From contig CAVRGH010000010.1 in NCBI GenBank assembly GCA_963720675.1, forward strand, positions 930,001-994,000: a DNA stretch of 64,000 bases, in the 5' to 3' direction. This document shows positions 23,357 through 32,784 of this stretch, piece by piece. Positions within the stretch are counted from its first letter, which is position 1. Each line of letters starts with the position of its first letter. A program made the translations under genes and the position numbers. The stretch comes from JALHSW01 sp963720675. GTDB lineage: Bacteria > Actinomycetota > Acidimicrobiia > IMCC26256 > PALSA-555. Under the pieces are notes generated by a model, which was not told where the DNA came from, ran no database searches, and worked only from the letters and a program-made list of their open reading frames with translations.

Positions 23357-25630
23357 TCACCCCGCGACCGGCGACACCTCGACCGGGATCCCGTTGAGGA
23401 TCGCGTTGCCGGAGAGCGGATCGAGTGCAGCGCCGTCGGTGAGCACGTTGCTGTTCACTCCGGGTCGCGTCGCGGCGACCCCCAGGTCGGTGCCCGCGAC
23501 GTCATGACCCCATCCGTGGGGGAGGCTCACCACACCGGGCATCACGGCGTCCGTGACCTCGACCGGTGCGTCGACGACACCGACGCGGGAGGCGACGTGC
23601 GCACCCGCACCGTCGGCGAGACCGAGACGTCGGGCGTCCTCGGGGTGCACATGCAGCGTGCACCGGGCCTTGCCCTTCACGAGCACCTCGAGGTTGTGCA
23701 TCCACGAGTTGTTCGACCGCAGGTCGCGGCGACCGACGAGGACCAGGCCGTCAGGGCCGGATCGCGCCGGATCCGCGGCCAGGGAGGCACGAAGGCGTTC
23801 GACGTCGGCGACGATCGGGGGCGGCGCGAGCTCGACCTTCCCGCTCACGGTGCGCAGCATCCCCGGGATACGAGGCTCGAGCGGCCCCAGGTCGATCCCG
23901 TGCGGGTTCGCCTCCAGCACAGCGAGGGACAGCCCGTCCCCGTCGCCACCTGCACCCTCGGCGAACCCGTCGCCGTAGGGCCCGGTGCGCAGCATCAGGT
24001 CGAGGATCCGCTCCGGACCCCGACGCGGCGCGAGCGCCTCGTGCAGCTCGCCCGGGTCACGACCCTCGACGTTCGAGCCGGAGCGACCCACCGCCTGGTC
24101 GACGAGCCCGTGCACGACGAAGTCGTCGAGCGCGTGAGGATCGGCATCCGCCCCCTGCCCGGCGAAGATGTTGGCGAGCCGCAACATGATCTCCCACTCG
24201 TGCATCTCGTCGGGTTCGAGCTCGACGAGCGGCGGTGAGTAGTTCGCGATGTTGCGGACGGACAGCTGGTAGAAGGCGAGGTCGTAGTGCCCCCGCGCGA
24301 GCAGTGACGGTGCAGGGAGGATCACGTCGGCATGTCGCGTCGTCTCGTTGCGGTAGATGTCGACGCTCACCATGAAGTCGAGCGACGCGAGGGCTTCGGC
24401 CAGCCGCGCGCTCTCGGGCGTCGAGGTGGCCGGGTTGCCGGCGATCGTGAGGAGCGCCCGGACCTGTCCGTCGCCCGGCGTCTCGATCTCCTCGGCCAGA
24501 CACGCGACCGGCAGCTCGCCGAACATCTCGGGGGCCTCGCGCACGCGGCTGCGGCGACGCCCGAAGCGCACCCCCCGACCACCGCCTTCCTTCCGCTGAC
24601 CGGTGTTCGCGCTCCCGGTGGCCGGGTTGGCGAACATCGCCCCGCCCTCGCGGTCGAGGTTCCCGGTGAGCACGTTGAGCACGTCGACCAGCCAGGACGC
24701 CAAGGTGCCGAACTCTTGCGTGCACGTCCCGATCCGGCCGTACACCACGGCGCGTGGCGCAGCTGCGAGCTCGCGCGCGGTACGGCGGATCGTGTCCGCC
24801 TCGATCCCGCAGATCGGAGCCACCTGCTCGGGCGTGAAGTCGCGCGCCAGTGCCGTGACCTCGTCGACCCCGACCACGTGCTCGGAGAGGGAACCGATCG
24901 CCACCAGTCCCTCGACCACGAGCACGTTGACGAGCGCGAACAGGAGATGCGCATCGGTGCCGGGGCGGATGAAGAGGTGCTCGTCGGCCGCGTCCGCCGT
25001 CTTGGTGCGGCGTGGGTCGACGACGACGAGCTTCCCGCCGCGCGCCCGCAGGGCGCGGAGCCGCCCCGGGAGGTCGGGCGCGGTCCAGAGGCTGCCGTTC
25101 GACTCGAACGGGTTCGCACCGAGCATCAGCAGGTGATCGGTGCGGTCGACATCGGCCAATGGCACCGACAGTCCGGTGCCGAACATGAGCCCGGCCGAGA
25201 CCTGCTTCGGCATCTGGTCGACAGTGCTCGCGGAGAAGACGTTCGCGGAGCCCATGGCCTGGAGCAGGACTCGGTTGTAGATCAGGTTCGCGAGGCTGTG
25301 CGCGTTGGGGTTCCCCAGGTAGACGGCGACGGCGTCGCGCCCGTGCGCCTCGAGGATCGGTGCGAGGCCCGCCTCGACGGCGCGGAACGCCTCGTCCCAA
25401 TCGACCTCTTCCCACTCGTCCGCACCGCGCCGGACGAGCGGACGGCGCAGCCGGTCGGGGTCGGCTTGGAGCGCCTTGATGGCGGTGCCCTTCGGGCACA
25501 GGTAGCCCTGGCTGAAGACGTCGTCGCGGTCGCCCCGCACCAGGGTGATGTCACGTCCGTCGAGGTGCAGCTCGAGCCCGCACGTGGCCTCACAGAAGGG
25601 ACAGGTTCGGAACTCGACCCGCTTCGGCAT
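23357..25630 (-). CDS. Molybdopterin-dependent oxidoreductase (FdhA/BisC family)
   Basis: A 757-residue enzyme of the DMSO reductase family. The N-terminal [4Fe-4S] motif is CPFCEATCGL...GYLCPKG. The bis-MGD domain has ANPFESNGS and GRIGTCTQEFGT, and the C-terminal beta-barrel has HPEDARRLGLADG and VSLPHGWGH. No Tat signal is present, so it is cytoplasmic. No electron-transfer subunit is adjacent. The substrate is unknown; formate dehydrogenase-like and other anaerobic-type reactions are possible. The ATG is set by a TACCCT box 6 nt upstream. Confidence 0.9.
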   Translation of the reverse strand: MPKRVEFRTCPFCEATCGLELHLDGRDITLVRGDRDDVFSQGYLCPKGTAIKALQADPDRLRRPLVRRGADEWEEVDWDEAFRAVEAGLAPILEAHGRDAVAVYLGNPNAHSLANLIYNRVLLQAMGSANVFSASTVDQMPKQVSAGLMFGTGLSVPLADVDRTDHLLMLGANPFESNGSLWTAPDLPGRLRALRARGGKLVVVDPRRTKTADAADEHLFIRPGTDAHLLFALVNVLVVEGLVAIGSLSEHVVGVDEVTALARDFTPEQVAPICGIEADTIRRTARELAAAPRAVVYGRIGTCTQEFGTLASWLVDVLNVLTGNLDREGGAMFANPATGSANTGQRKEGGGRGVRFGRRRSRVREAPEMFGELPVACLAEEIETPGDGQVRALLTIAGNPATSTPESARLAEALASLDFMVSVDIYRNETTRHADVILPAPSLLARGHYDLAFYQLSVRNIANYSPPLVELEPDEMHEWEIMLRLANIFAGQGADADPHALDDFVVHGLVDQAVGRSGSNVEGRDPGELHEALAPRRGPERILDLMLRTGPYGDGFAEGAGGDGDGLSLAVLEANPHGIDLGPLEPRIPGMLRTVSGKVELAPPPIVADVERLRASLAADPARSGPDGLVLVGRRDLRSNNSWMHNLEVLVKGKARCTLHVHPEDARRLGLADGAGAHVASRVGVVDAPVEVTDAVMPGVVSLPHGWGHDVAGTDLGVAATRPGVNSNVLTDGAALDPLSGNAILNGIPVEVSPVAG

Positions 25631-25636
25631 GCCCGG

Positions 25637-25642
25637 AGGGTA
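25637..25642 (-). promoter_or_regulatory. -10 box (TACCCT) of a leaderless molybdopterin-enzyme transcript
   Basis: TACCCT on the minus strand is 6 nt before the ATG at 25630. A separate TATGGT at 25665-25670 faces the other way, 12 nt before the MBL gene. Confidence 0.45.
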
Positions 25643-25682
25643 CGCCTCGGGGCGCGCCGCCGCGTATGGTGTGCCGCCACCG

Positions 25683-26408
25683 ATGACCGACCGCCTCTAT
25701 TTCCGCCAGCTCCTCGCGGGCCGCGACTTCGCAGTCGCGGACCCGATCGCGCGTCAGATGGTGAACTTCGTGTACCTCATCGGCGATCGGGAGACGGGTG
25801 AGGCCGTGGCGGTGGATCCTGCCTACGGCGTCGCCGAGCTCGTCGAGCTCCTCGCCGCCGACGGTCTCCGCCTCACCGGCGTGCTGGCGACGCACTGGCA
25901 TCCGGACCACATCGGCGGCGACCTGATGGGGTACGGCATCGAGGGCATCCAGGAGCTCGCCGGGATGACCGACGTCCACGCGCCGGTGCACGTGCACCGC
26001 GAAGAGGCCGAGTGGGTGAAGCGCTCGATCGGTGTGTCCGACTCCGACCTGACGCTCCACGACAGTGGCGACACCGTGGCGGTCGGTGACATCCCGATCA
26101 CCCTGATGCACACGCCGGGCCACACGCCCGGCAGCCAGTGCTTCCTCGTCGACGGCAAGCTCGTCGCCGGCGACACCCTGTTCCTCGACGGGTGCGGCCG
26201 CACCGACTTCCCGGGGTCGGACCCCGACGCGATGTACGAGAGCCTCACGCAGCGGTTGGCCACCGTGCCCGACGACACGGTCCTGTATCCGGGCCACTTC
26301 TACTCACCGCCGACGCCGTCCGCGAGCATGGGCGACACCCGCCGGAACAACTACGTGTACCGGATCAGGAGCCTCGACCAGTGGCGCACGCTGATGGGCG
26401 TCGACTGA
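25683..26408 (+). CDS. MBL-fold metallo-hydrolase (glyoxalase II/ETHE1-like)
   Basis: A 241-residue metallo-beta-lactamase-fold protein. The metal site is THWHPDH, with further ligands in HTPGHTPGS, AGDTLF and YPGHF. CGRTDFPGSD is the motif of persulfide dioxygenase (ETHE1)-like and glyoxalase II-like enzymes. A role in sulfur or glutathione-like thiol metabolism is possible. It is divergent from the molybdopterin enzyme, 52 bp apart. A GTG at 25671 is an alternative start. Confidence 0.88.
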   Translation: MTDRLYFRQLLAGRDFAVADPIARQMVNFVYLIGDRETGEAVAVDPAYGVAELVELLAADGLRLTGVLATHWHPDHIGGDLMGYGIEGIQELAGMTDVHAPVHVHREEAEWVKRSIGVSDSDLTLHDSGDTVAVGDIPITLMHTPGHTPGSQCFLVDGKLVAGDTLFLDGCGRTDFPGSDPDAMYESLTQRLATVPDDTVLYPGHFYSPPTPSASMGDTRRNNYVYRIRSLDQWRTLMGVD

Positions 26409-26872
26409 GCGCCCACTCGACCTTCCGTCTGGCCGACGACCGGATCGACTCCGAGGTCGGGGCCGTGCTGGCCGGTGAGCTGCTCGTGGACCTCGCGGCG
26501 CGGTACGGGTCCGACGAGATCGAGCATCCCTTGCCCGACGAGCTCGCACCACCGGACGGGATCTTCTTCGTGGTGTGGCGCGTGGACACGCCCGTCGGGT
26601 GCGGCGGGGTGCGCCGCCACGCGGACGGTGTCGGCGAGATCAAGCGCATGTACACCCGGCCCGAGGCCCGCCGGTCCGGCGTCGGCCGGATGCTGGTGCG
26701 CGCGATCGAGGCCCGGGCACGCGAGATCGGGTACGCACGACTCGTCCTCGAGACCGCGACCGAGCAACCCGAGGCGATCGAGCTGTACCACGCGCTGGGC
26801 TACGAACCCATGGAGGCCTACGGCGCATACCTCGAGTACCCGAACACCCGCTGCTTCACCAAGACCCTGTGA
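26381..26872 (+). CDS. GNAT family N-acetyltransferase
   Basis: About 163 residues with the GNAT acetyl-CoA site RPEARRSGVGRML (motif A, R/QxxGxG) and ARLVLETATEQPEAIELYHALGYE (motif B). The start is uncertain: a GTG at 26381 overlapping the MBL gene by 28 bp is chosen, while an in-frame CTG near the MBL stop would be about 8 codons shorter. The overlap suggests coupled translation with the MBL hydrolase. Confidence 0.85.
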   Translation: MAHADGRRLSAHSTFRLADDRIDSEVGAVLAGELLVDLAARYGSDEIEHPLPDELAPPDGIFFVVWRVDTPVGCGGVRRHADGVGEIKRMYTRPEARRSGVGRMLVRAIEARAREIGYARLVLETATEQPEAIELYHALGYEPMEAYGAYLEYPNTRCFTKTL

Positions 26873-26896
26873 AATCCAGGATGATCGTCGCAGGCG

Positions 26897-28090
26897 CTAG
26901 GAAGGGTCGAAGAGGACCGGGAGGGCGACAGGGCCACGGAACGCGAGGCCCTCGATCACCAACGGATCGGCCTCCGGGTCGACCCGCAGGTTCGGCAGGC
27001 GGTCGAGGATCGTGTTGAGGCCGACGCGCAGCTCGAGCCGAGCGAGGTGCATCCCGAGGCACTGGTGCTGGCCGGTGCCGAACGCCATGTGGTTCTGCGC
27101 CGGGCGGTCGAGGTCGAACTCCTCGGCGTGGTCGTAGCGCGTGGTGTCGTGGTTCGCCGACGCGGTGATCACGCCGATCGGGGAGCCGGCCGGGATCGGA
27201 CAACCGGCGACCTCGGTGTCGGCCGTCGCGACGCGGCTCACCTGCGTGACCGACGACTCCCAGCGAAGCGTCTCCTCGATCAGTGCGGGGATCAGCTCCC
27301 GGTCCGCGCGAACCTGCTCCATCACCCCCGGCTGCGTCAGCAAGGCTGCGAGCGCGTTGCCCATCACGCGGAAGGTGGTCTCCGCTCCGGCGGGCAACAA
27401 CAGTCGGAGGAACCCGTAGATCTTCTCGTCGGTGAGGCGCTGACCGTCGATCTCGGCGTGCACGAGGTCGCTGAGCAGATCGCCCTGCGGGTTGTCACGG
27501 CGCTCGGCGACGAGCGGCTCGAGGTACTCGCGCATCGCCCGCGACGCCGCCATGCCGACCTCGGGGTTCAGCGGACCGGTGTTGATCTGCTCCGACCACT
27601 GGTGGAACTGTTGGCTGTCCTCGATCGGCACGCCGACGATCGCGCAGATCACGCGCACCGGGTACCGACTCGTGATGTCGCGCACCAGGTCGGCGCGACC
27701 GAGCGCAGCGATCGCATCGATGCTCTCGTTGATCGCCGGCTCGATCGCGGTCTCTCCCCATTGCTCGAGCTGGGAGGCGCGGAACGCGTGGGCCACGAGG
27801 TTGCGGTACGACCGGTGCTCCTTGCCGTCCATCGCGAGGATGAGCTCGCCCATGAACTGACCGATGTGCTCGGCGTTGATCGTCGACGAGAAGGTCTGCC
27901 CGTCGCGCAGCACGCTCTCGACGTCGTCCCAACGCGTGATCTGGTACGACGACCGTTCGGGCGTCCCCATCATCGAGCCGTCGGTCCTGATGACCGGACA
28001 GACCTCGCGGGCCCGGCCCCACTGCTCGTAGGGCTGCCCGGTGACGAAGTCGATCTCCTCGTACTCGAAGGCGGGCGCGTCCTGCGTCAC
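26897..28090 (-). CDS. Cytochrome P450
   Basis: Soluble bacterial P450 of 397 residues. The I-helix is AGAETTFR, the K-helix ExxR is EETLR, and the heme-binding loop is FGTGQHQCLG with Cys344 as the axial ligand. The GTG start gives the expected family length; the frame stays open further upstream but that sequence is unrelated. It is divergent from an acyl-CoA dehydrogenase/acyl-CoA ligase pair across a palindromic operator, so it probably oxidises a lipid or terpenoid fed into beta-oxidation. Ferredoxin partners are not adjacent. Confidence 0.92.
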   Translation of the reverse strand: MTQDAPAFEYEEIDFVTGQPYEQWGRAREVCPVIRTDGSMMGTPERSSYQITRWDDVESVLRDGQTFSSTINAEHIGQFMGELILAMDGKEHRSYRNLVAHAFRASQLEQWGETAIEPAINESIDAIAALGRADLVRDITSRYPVRVICAIVGVPIEDSQQFHQWSEQINTGPLNPEVGMAASRAMREYLEPLVAERRDNPQGDLLSDLVHAEIDGQRLTDEKIYGFLRLLLPAGAETTFRVMGNALAALLTQPGVMEQVRADRELIPALIEETLRWESSVTQVSRVATADTEVAGCPIPAGSPIGVITASANHDTTRYDHAEEFDLDRPAQNHMAFGTGQHQCLGMHLARLELRVGLNTILDRLPNLRVDPEADPLVIEGLAFRGPVALPVLFDPS

Positions 28091-28164
28091 TCCGGTGCTC
28101 CCCTGTCGAGGCGGCGACGGCACCCGCCCCATCCCCCGGGACTGGGCGCTCGTCGAGGTGTTTG

Positions 28165-28180
28165 CTGACACGGTAGTCAG
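28165..28180. promoter_or_regulatory. Palindromic operator CTGAC-N6-GTCAG (P450/acyl-CoA dehydrogenase)
   Basis: CTGAC ACGGTA GTCAG lies in the 121-bp divergent region. Its spacer, read on the minus strand, is TACCGT, a candidate -10 for the P450 gene, so a bound repressor would cover that promoter directly. Four related sites occur at other lipid-type genes in the window. Confidence 0.65.
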
Positions 28181-28197
28181 GTTCCGCGAGGTACCGC

Positions 28198-28203
28198 TAG
28201 CCT
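28198..28203 (+). promoter_or_regulatory. -10 box (TAGCCT) of a leaderless acyl-CoA dehydrogenase transcript
   Basis: TAGCCT is 8 nt before the GTG at 28212 and 17 bp downstream of the palindromic operator, so the operator covers the -35 region for this direction. Confidence 0.5.
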
Positions 28204-28211
28204 CTCGCCTC

Positions 28212-29444
28212 GTGGCCACCGAAGGTGCCGACCCGTTCGCAGAGACCGAGGACCAGCAGGCGCTGCGCGCGCTCGCGCGCGACGTCGCCGAGCGCGAGCT
28301 CGCCCCGAACGCGCGGCACTGGGACGAGACGGAGGAGTTCCCGCAGGGTTCCTGGGACGCGCTCCGGAAGGCCGAGCTCTTCGGCATCACCGTCGAGGAG
28401 CGGTACGGCGGCATGGGGATGGGCGACATCGAGGCGGCGATCGTCCTCGAAGAGCTCGCCCGCTACGACGTGTCGAGCGCGATCCTCGCCCAGCTGACGT
28501 TCAACGGTCCGCCGCGCGCCATCCAGCACCTGGGCAGTGACGCGATGAAGGAGCGCTGGCTCCCGCTGGCCGCGAGCGGTGAAGCGCTGTTCAGCATCGG
28601 GATCAGCGAGACCGAAGCCGGGTCCGCGGTCACGCACATGCGCGCTCGCCTCACGCCCGACGGTCCTCCCGGCGCGAACGGACAGGCCTACCGCCTCAAC
28701 GGGTACAAGAACTACGTCACGGGCGGTCACAAGGCACGCTGCTGCCTGGTCTGGTGCCGGTTCCCGGACAGCGAGGGCGCGAAGGGCATCGGCGCGGTGC
28801 TGGTCGACCTCGAGGGCGAGGGCGCGACCGTGCAGGGCACCCACGTGAAGATGGGCCTGCGCGGCACGAGCGAGGCGGAGCTCGCGTTCGACGACGTGCG
28901 CATCGAGCCCGAGGACGTGCTCCTCCCGGGCAATGCCTCCGACAGTGAGTCGTTCAAGACGCTGATCTCGCACATCAACCACGAGCGCTGCGGCAACGCG
29001 GCCATGTGCATCGGTGCTGCCCAAGGCGCGCTCGAGTACGCCGTCCGCTACATGAACGAGCGGACGATCGGCGGGCAGCCGCTCGCCAAGCTCCAAGGGC
29101 TCCAGTGGAAGGTCGCCGACATGGCGACGCAGCTCGAGGGCGCTCGGATGCTGCTCCAGCGCGCGCTCCGCCTCGCGGGTCCGCACGGCACGCCGCCCGC
29201 CCTCGAGACCGCGATGGCGAAGTCCGCCGCGAACCTGGCGGCGAAGTTCGTGTGCGACGAGGCGATCCAGCTCCTGGGTGGGTATGGCTACTCCCGCGAG
29301 TTCCCCGTCGAGCGCGCGTATCGCGACATCCGCGGCCTGTGCATCGGCGCCGGCACCGTCGAGATCCAGCGGAACTTCATCGGGTCCCAGGTGCTGCGGG
29401 GCGCGACGTCGTCGAGCACGGGTTGGCGCAACCCGCTCGTCTGA
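28212..29444 (+). CDS. Acyl-CoA dehydrogenase
   Basis: A 410-residue flavoprotein of the acyl-CoA dehydrogenase family. FSIGISETEAGSAV and RLNGYKNYVTGG form the middle beta-domain, and IQLLGGYGYSREFPVERAYRD is the C-terminal FAD-binding helix pair; the basic residue sits in a Glu-rich context as in short/medium-chain enzymes. The GTG start is set by the TAGCCT box. It is first in an operon with an acyl-CoA ligase 5 bp downstream, and opposite a P450. Confidence 0.93.
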   Translation: MATEGADPFAETEDQQALRALARDVAERELAPNARHWDETEEFPQGSWDALRKAELFGITVEERYGGMGMGDIEAAIVLEELARYDVSSAILAQLTFNGPPRAIQHLGSDAMKERWLPLAASGEALFSIGISETEAGSAVTHMRARLTPDGPPGANGQAYRLNGYKNYVTGGHKARCCLVWCRFPDSEGAKGIGAVLVDLEGEGATVQGTHVKMGLRGTSEAELAFDDVRIEPEDVLLPGNASDSESFKTLISHINHERCGNAAMCIGAAQGALEYAVRYMNERTIGGQPLAKLQGLQWKVADMATQLEGARMLLQRALRLAGPHGTPPALETAMAKSAANLAAKFVCDEAIQLLGGYGYSREFPVERAYRDIRGLCIGAGTVEIQRNFIGSQVLRGATSSSTGWRNPLV

Positions 29445-29449
29445 GCGAG

Positions 29450-30976
29450 ATGCCGCGACTTCGAGCGACGTACCGCAGTCCCGAAGCGTCGTCCTACCTC
29501 CTGCCGGGCGGCGCGTGGGACCTCCCGTCACTGGACTCCCTCTGCACCGACGCGTCGCACCGCGCCACCGGCGACCTGGTGGTCGATGCGAGTGCGGGAG
29601 TCCGACTCGACGGTGGAGGGCTCGCGGCGCAGGTGGACGCGCTCGCGGGTGGCCTGCGGGCCGCAGGGGTGCGGCGCGGGAACGTCGTCGCCTGGCAGGC
29701 ACCGAACTGGTGGGAGGTGATCGTCCTCTACCGGGCGTGTTGGCGACTCGGCGCGGTCGCCGGCCCGATCCACCACCTCGCCGGTCCGGCCGACGTGGGG
29801 CGCATGCGCACGATCCTCGACCCGAAGCTGTTCCTGGGCCCCGACGACATCCGCGGCCCCGGCAGCCGATTCACCGACCTGCTCGAAGGGAGCACCCCGG
29901 AGACGACGTCGGCGGCGCGCCCGAGTGATCTGGCGGTCGTGCTCTTCACCTCGGGGTCGACCGGCGGACCGAAGGCCGCCCTCCACACCCAGCGCGGCCT
30001 CGCGTACAAGGCGCGCGTGATGGCCGCCGCGCACGAGCTCACCCAACACGACGCCGTGCTCATGCCGGCGCCGCTCGCGCACATCTCGGGATTGCTCAAC
30101 GCCATCCTGATCCCCGGCGTGGTCCCGATGCGCGCCGAGGTCATGGCGAAGTGGGACCCCGAGGACGCGCTCGTCACGATCGAGCGGGAACGCATCACGT
30201 TCATGATCGGACCGCCCACCTTCTTCGTCGCCCTGATGGGCGCCCCCGACTTCCGCACCGACCGCGTCGCGTCGCTCCGCCTCGTCTCGAGTGGCGGTGC
30301 CGGCGTCACCCCCGCGTTCGTCGAGGAGGCAACCGCCCGGCTCGACTGCCGCGTGAAGCGCACCTACGGGTCGACCGAAGCGCCGACGATCACGACCAGC
30401 ACGCCCAGCGACAGCGTGACCCGCGCGCGGGAGACGGACGGGCGCGCGACCGGCGCGGCCCGGTTGCGGGTCAGCGATCCCGCGACCGGCCGGGAACGGG
30501 CGCCCGGCCAGGTCGGTGAGCTCTGGCTGCGCGGACCGGAGCTGTTCGCCGGGTACGCCGACGTCGAGCAGACGCGGGAGTCGATCACGCGCGGTTGGTT
30601 CCGGACCGGCGACCTCGCGACCGTCGACGACGACGGGTGGCTCACGATCGTCGGCCGCATCAAGGACATCATCATCCGGGGCGGCGAGAACATCGCGGCC
30701 GCCGAGGTCGAGGGGATCCTCGAGGCCCACCCCCACGTGCGACAGGCCGTCGCCGTCGGACGGCCCGATGATCGGCTCGGTGAGCGGGTGTGCGCGTTCG
30801 TCGTCGCGTCCCGACCGTTCGACCTCGAGGCGTGCCGGGCCTGGTTCGCCGAGCGGGGCATTGCCCGGTTCAAGACGCCCGAGCGGGTCGTGCAGCTCGA
30901 CGAGCTCCCCCTCCTGGCGGCCGGCAAGGCCGACCGGGCCGCCCTCAAGGCCCGCGCCGCCGCCGAGACCGCCTAG
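29450..30976 (+). CDS. AMP-dependent acyl-CoA synthetase/ligase
   Basis: Class I adenylate-forming enzyme of 508 residues that activates a carboxylic acid to its CoA thioester. The P-loop is LFTSGSTGGPKAA; A5 is YGSTEAP, A7 is WFRTGDLATVD, and A8/A10 are GRIKDIIIRGGENIAA and LLAAGKADR, with the catalytic Lys in the last. A GAG ribosome site precedes the ATG. It follows the acyl-CoA dehydrogenase gene at once, so the pair likely activates and oxidises one substrate class. Confidence 0.93.
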   Translation: MPRLRATYRSPEASSYLLPGGAWDLPSLDSLCTDASHRATGDLVVDASAGVRLDGGGLAAQVDALAGGLRAAGVRRGNVVAWQAPNWWEVIVLYRACWRLGAVAGPIHHLAGPADVGRMRTILDPKLFLGPDDIRGPGSRFTDLLEGSTPETTSAARPSDLAVVLFTSGSTGGPKAALHTQRGLAYKARVMAAAHELTQHDAVLMPAPLAHISGLLNAILIPGVVPMRAEVMAKWDPEDALVTIERERITFMIGPPTFFVALMGAPDFRTDRVASLRLVSSGGAGVTPAFVEEATARLDCRVKRTYGSTEAPTITTSTPSDSVTRARETDGRATGAARLRVSDPATGRERAPGQVGELWLRGPELFAGYADVEQTRESITRGWFRTGDLATVDDDGWLTIVGRIKDIIIRGGENIAAAEVEGILEAHPHVRQAVAVGRPDDRLGERVCAFVVASRPFDLEACRAWFAERGIARFKTPERVVQLDELPLLAAGKADRAALKARAAAETA

Positions 30977-30990
30977 TCCTGGATGCGCTG

Positions 30991-31014
30991 CTCACCCGGC
31001 TCAGCCGGGGTGAG
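30991..31014. terminator. Hairpin between convergent ligase and MaoC-like genes
   Basis: CTCACCCGGCT pairs with AGCCGGGGTGAG around a C, with one bulged G in the right arm. It lies in the 75-bp gap between convergent genes and could end transcription from both sides. Confidence 0.5.
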
Positions 31015-31051
31015 GAACGCAGGTCCATGGGTGCGTGTGCTCGCGGCGCGT

Positions 31052-31579
31052 TCAGCCGTTCGGCAGGAAGACCGAGACGATCTGCTCCGTCACCACGGGA
31101 TCACCGGAGCCGGCATCGCACCATTGCGTCTGCAGGATCGTCATCTGCATCTCGCCTCGCCGGCCCTGCTTGAGGAACGGCTTCGAGACACGCATGCGAC
31201 CCTCGAGCACGTCGCCGACGACAGGTTGCCGGTGGTACTCGAAGTGCTGCTCACCGTGCAGGTAGAGCCCGGACTCCGACGTGCCGTCCGACGGCAGACC
31301 CGAGTCGGGTGGCACCATCGAACCGGAGCTGCCCTCGGGCTGGAGATCCGGCAGCGCGGCGCCGTGGGTCATGACGAACGTGAACGTCGGTGGCACCGGC
31401 ACGGCGTCGAACCCTGCTTCGCGCGCCGCGCGCTCCGACGAGAACACCGGGTTGCGGTCCTTGACCGCTCGGGCGAACAACGCCACCGGTACCGGTTCGA
31501 TGCATACCCGTACCGGTGCGCCCCACTCGCCGAACTCCGGTTCCGGTTCGGCCGACGACTCACCCTCCTCTGTGGCCAT
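31052..31579 (-). CDS. MaoC-like/FAS1-type dehydratase N-terminal domain protein
   Basis: A 175-residue hotdog-fold protein of the MaoC_dehydrat_N group. FARAVKDRNPVFSSERAAREAGFDAVPVPPTFTFVM is the typical substrate-side region and LHGEQHFEYHRQPVVGDVL the central helix with conserved His/Glu. Such proteins pair with an HGD-type partner (as in HadAB) for (R)-hydratase activity; no partner is adjacent. Its start overlaps the stop of the upstream acyl-CoA dehydrogenase (TGATG), so the two are coupled. Confidence 0.85.
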   Translation of the reverse strand: MATEEGESSAEPEPEFGEWGAPVRVCIEPVPVALFARAVKDRNPVFSSERAAREAGFDAVPVPPTFTFVMTHGAALPDLQPEGSSGSMVPPDSGLPSDGTSESGLYLHGEQHFEYHRQPVVGDVLEGRMRVSKPFLKQGRRGEMQMTILQTQWCDAGSGDPVVTEQIVSVFLPNG

Positions 31580-32664
31580 CAGATGACGCTCTCACCGGCC
31601 TCGACGCGCGGCCGGAGCATCGCAGCGAGCCGCTCCCGATGGAACGACGCGTCACCGAACGAAAGCTGGTCGAGCTGTGCGCGCTTCAGGAAGAGATGCA
31701 GGTCGTGCTCCCAGGTGAAGCCGATCCCGCCGTGCACCTGGAGTGCGGACGCCATCACGCGCTTCGACGCGTCCCCGCACCACACCTTCGCCGTCGACGC
31801 GGCGATCGACGCCTCGGGATCACCGGCCGCGAAGCACCATGCCGCCCAGTAGGTCGTCGAACGCATCCCCTCGACATCGACGAGCATGTCGGCGCACCGG
31901 TGTTTGACCGCCTGGAAGCTGCCGATCGGCCGACCGAACTGGACCCGGTCCTTCGCGTACTCCACCGACAGATCGAGGACGCGGAGCGCGCCGCCGAGCA
32001 TCTCGGCGCACGCCGCGACCGATCCGAGGTCGACCACGCGCTCCACGGCATCGCCGCCACCGAGTCGCACCGCAGCAGCGCCGTCGAGGTGCAGCCAACC
32101 GACCTCACGCGTGCGATCCATCGCAGACTCCCGTGCGGGGTGACCCAGCGCGTCGAGGTCCACGGCAAACAGCCCCGGACCGTCGTCGGTCGCCGCCACG
32201 ACCACGGCGACGGACGCACTGGGCGCGTACGGCGTCGGGTCGGGCCGACCGCTCAGCACCCAAGCGCCGCCGGTCGCTTCGGCCCGTACGGCACCCGCCT
32301 CGCGGCTCCAGGCCACGCAGCCGATCGCGCCCTCGAGCAGGCGGGCCGCCAGATCGGAGGCGCCACCTGCGGCCAGCGCGTCCAGGGCCAGCACCGTGCT
32401 CGCGAACGGGGCCGGGGCGGCATGGCCGCCCACCGCTTCGAGCAGCACGGCGATCTCGACGGCGCCCAGCCCCAGGCCACCGTCGGCCTCGGCCTGCCCG
32501 ACGACCGGCCAGCCCTGCTCACACATCGCGTCCCAGAGCGCGGCGTCGAACCCACCGCCTGCTTCGACCACCACGCGCACCTGCGTCGGCGAGGCCATGC
32601 CGTCGAGCACCTCGCGCGCCCCGTCCCGCAGCGCGACCTGGTCCTCCGAGAGATCGAAATCCAC
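31579..32664 (-). CDS. Acyl-CoA dehydrogenase (FadE-type, divergent)
   Basis: A 361-residue protein of the short FadE type found as alpha/beta heteromers in steroid catabolism. LSEDQVALRDGAREVLDGM opens it; RVQFGRPIGSFQAVKHRCADM and GGIGFTWEHDLHLFLKRAQ are typical of the C-terminal helices. The catalytic Glu position is not evident. It could be one half of a heterotetrameric enzyme whose partner is unlinked. A leader of about 35 nt with GGAGC precedes the GTG start. Confidence 0.9.
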   Translation of the reverse strand: MDFDLSEDQVALRDGAREVLDGMASPTQVRVVVEAGGGFDAALWDAMCEQGWPVVGQAEADGGLGLGAVEIAVLLEAVGGHAAPAPFASTVLALDALAAGGASDLAARLLEGAIGCVAWSREAGAVRAEATGGAWVLSGRPDPTPYAPSASVAVVVAATDDGPGLFAVDLDALGHPARESAMDRTREVGWLHLDGAAAVRLGGGDAVERVVDLGSVAACAEMLGGALRVLDLSVEYAKDRVQFGRPIGSFQAVKHRCADMLVDVEGMRSTTYWAAWCFAAGDPEASIAASTAKVWCGDASKRVMASALQVHGGIGFTWEHDLHLFLKRAQLDQLSFGDASFHRERLAAMLRPRVEAGESVI

Positions 32665-32784
32665 CGCTCTTGCTCCGCTTCCGCTCCGCTGTGAGTCTGT
32701 CGTGAACCTATCGGACGGCTCGGAACGGGCACGAGGGCGCCGCTACGCTGCGAACGAGTCGACACCAGCAGAGGAGCAGCCACG

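Noticed and set aside
28091..28429. An N-terminal extension of the P450 of about 110 residues.
   Set aside because: The extension is low-complexity Ser/Arg sequence antisense to the acyl-CoA dehydrogenase; the GTG at 28090 gives the normal family length.
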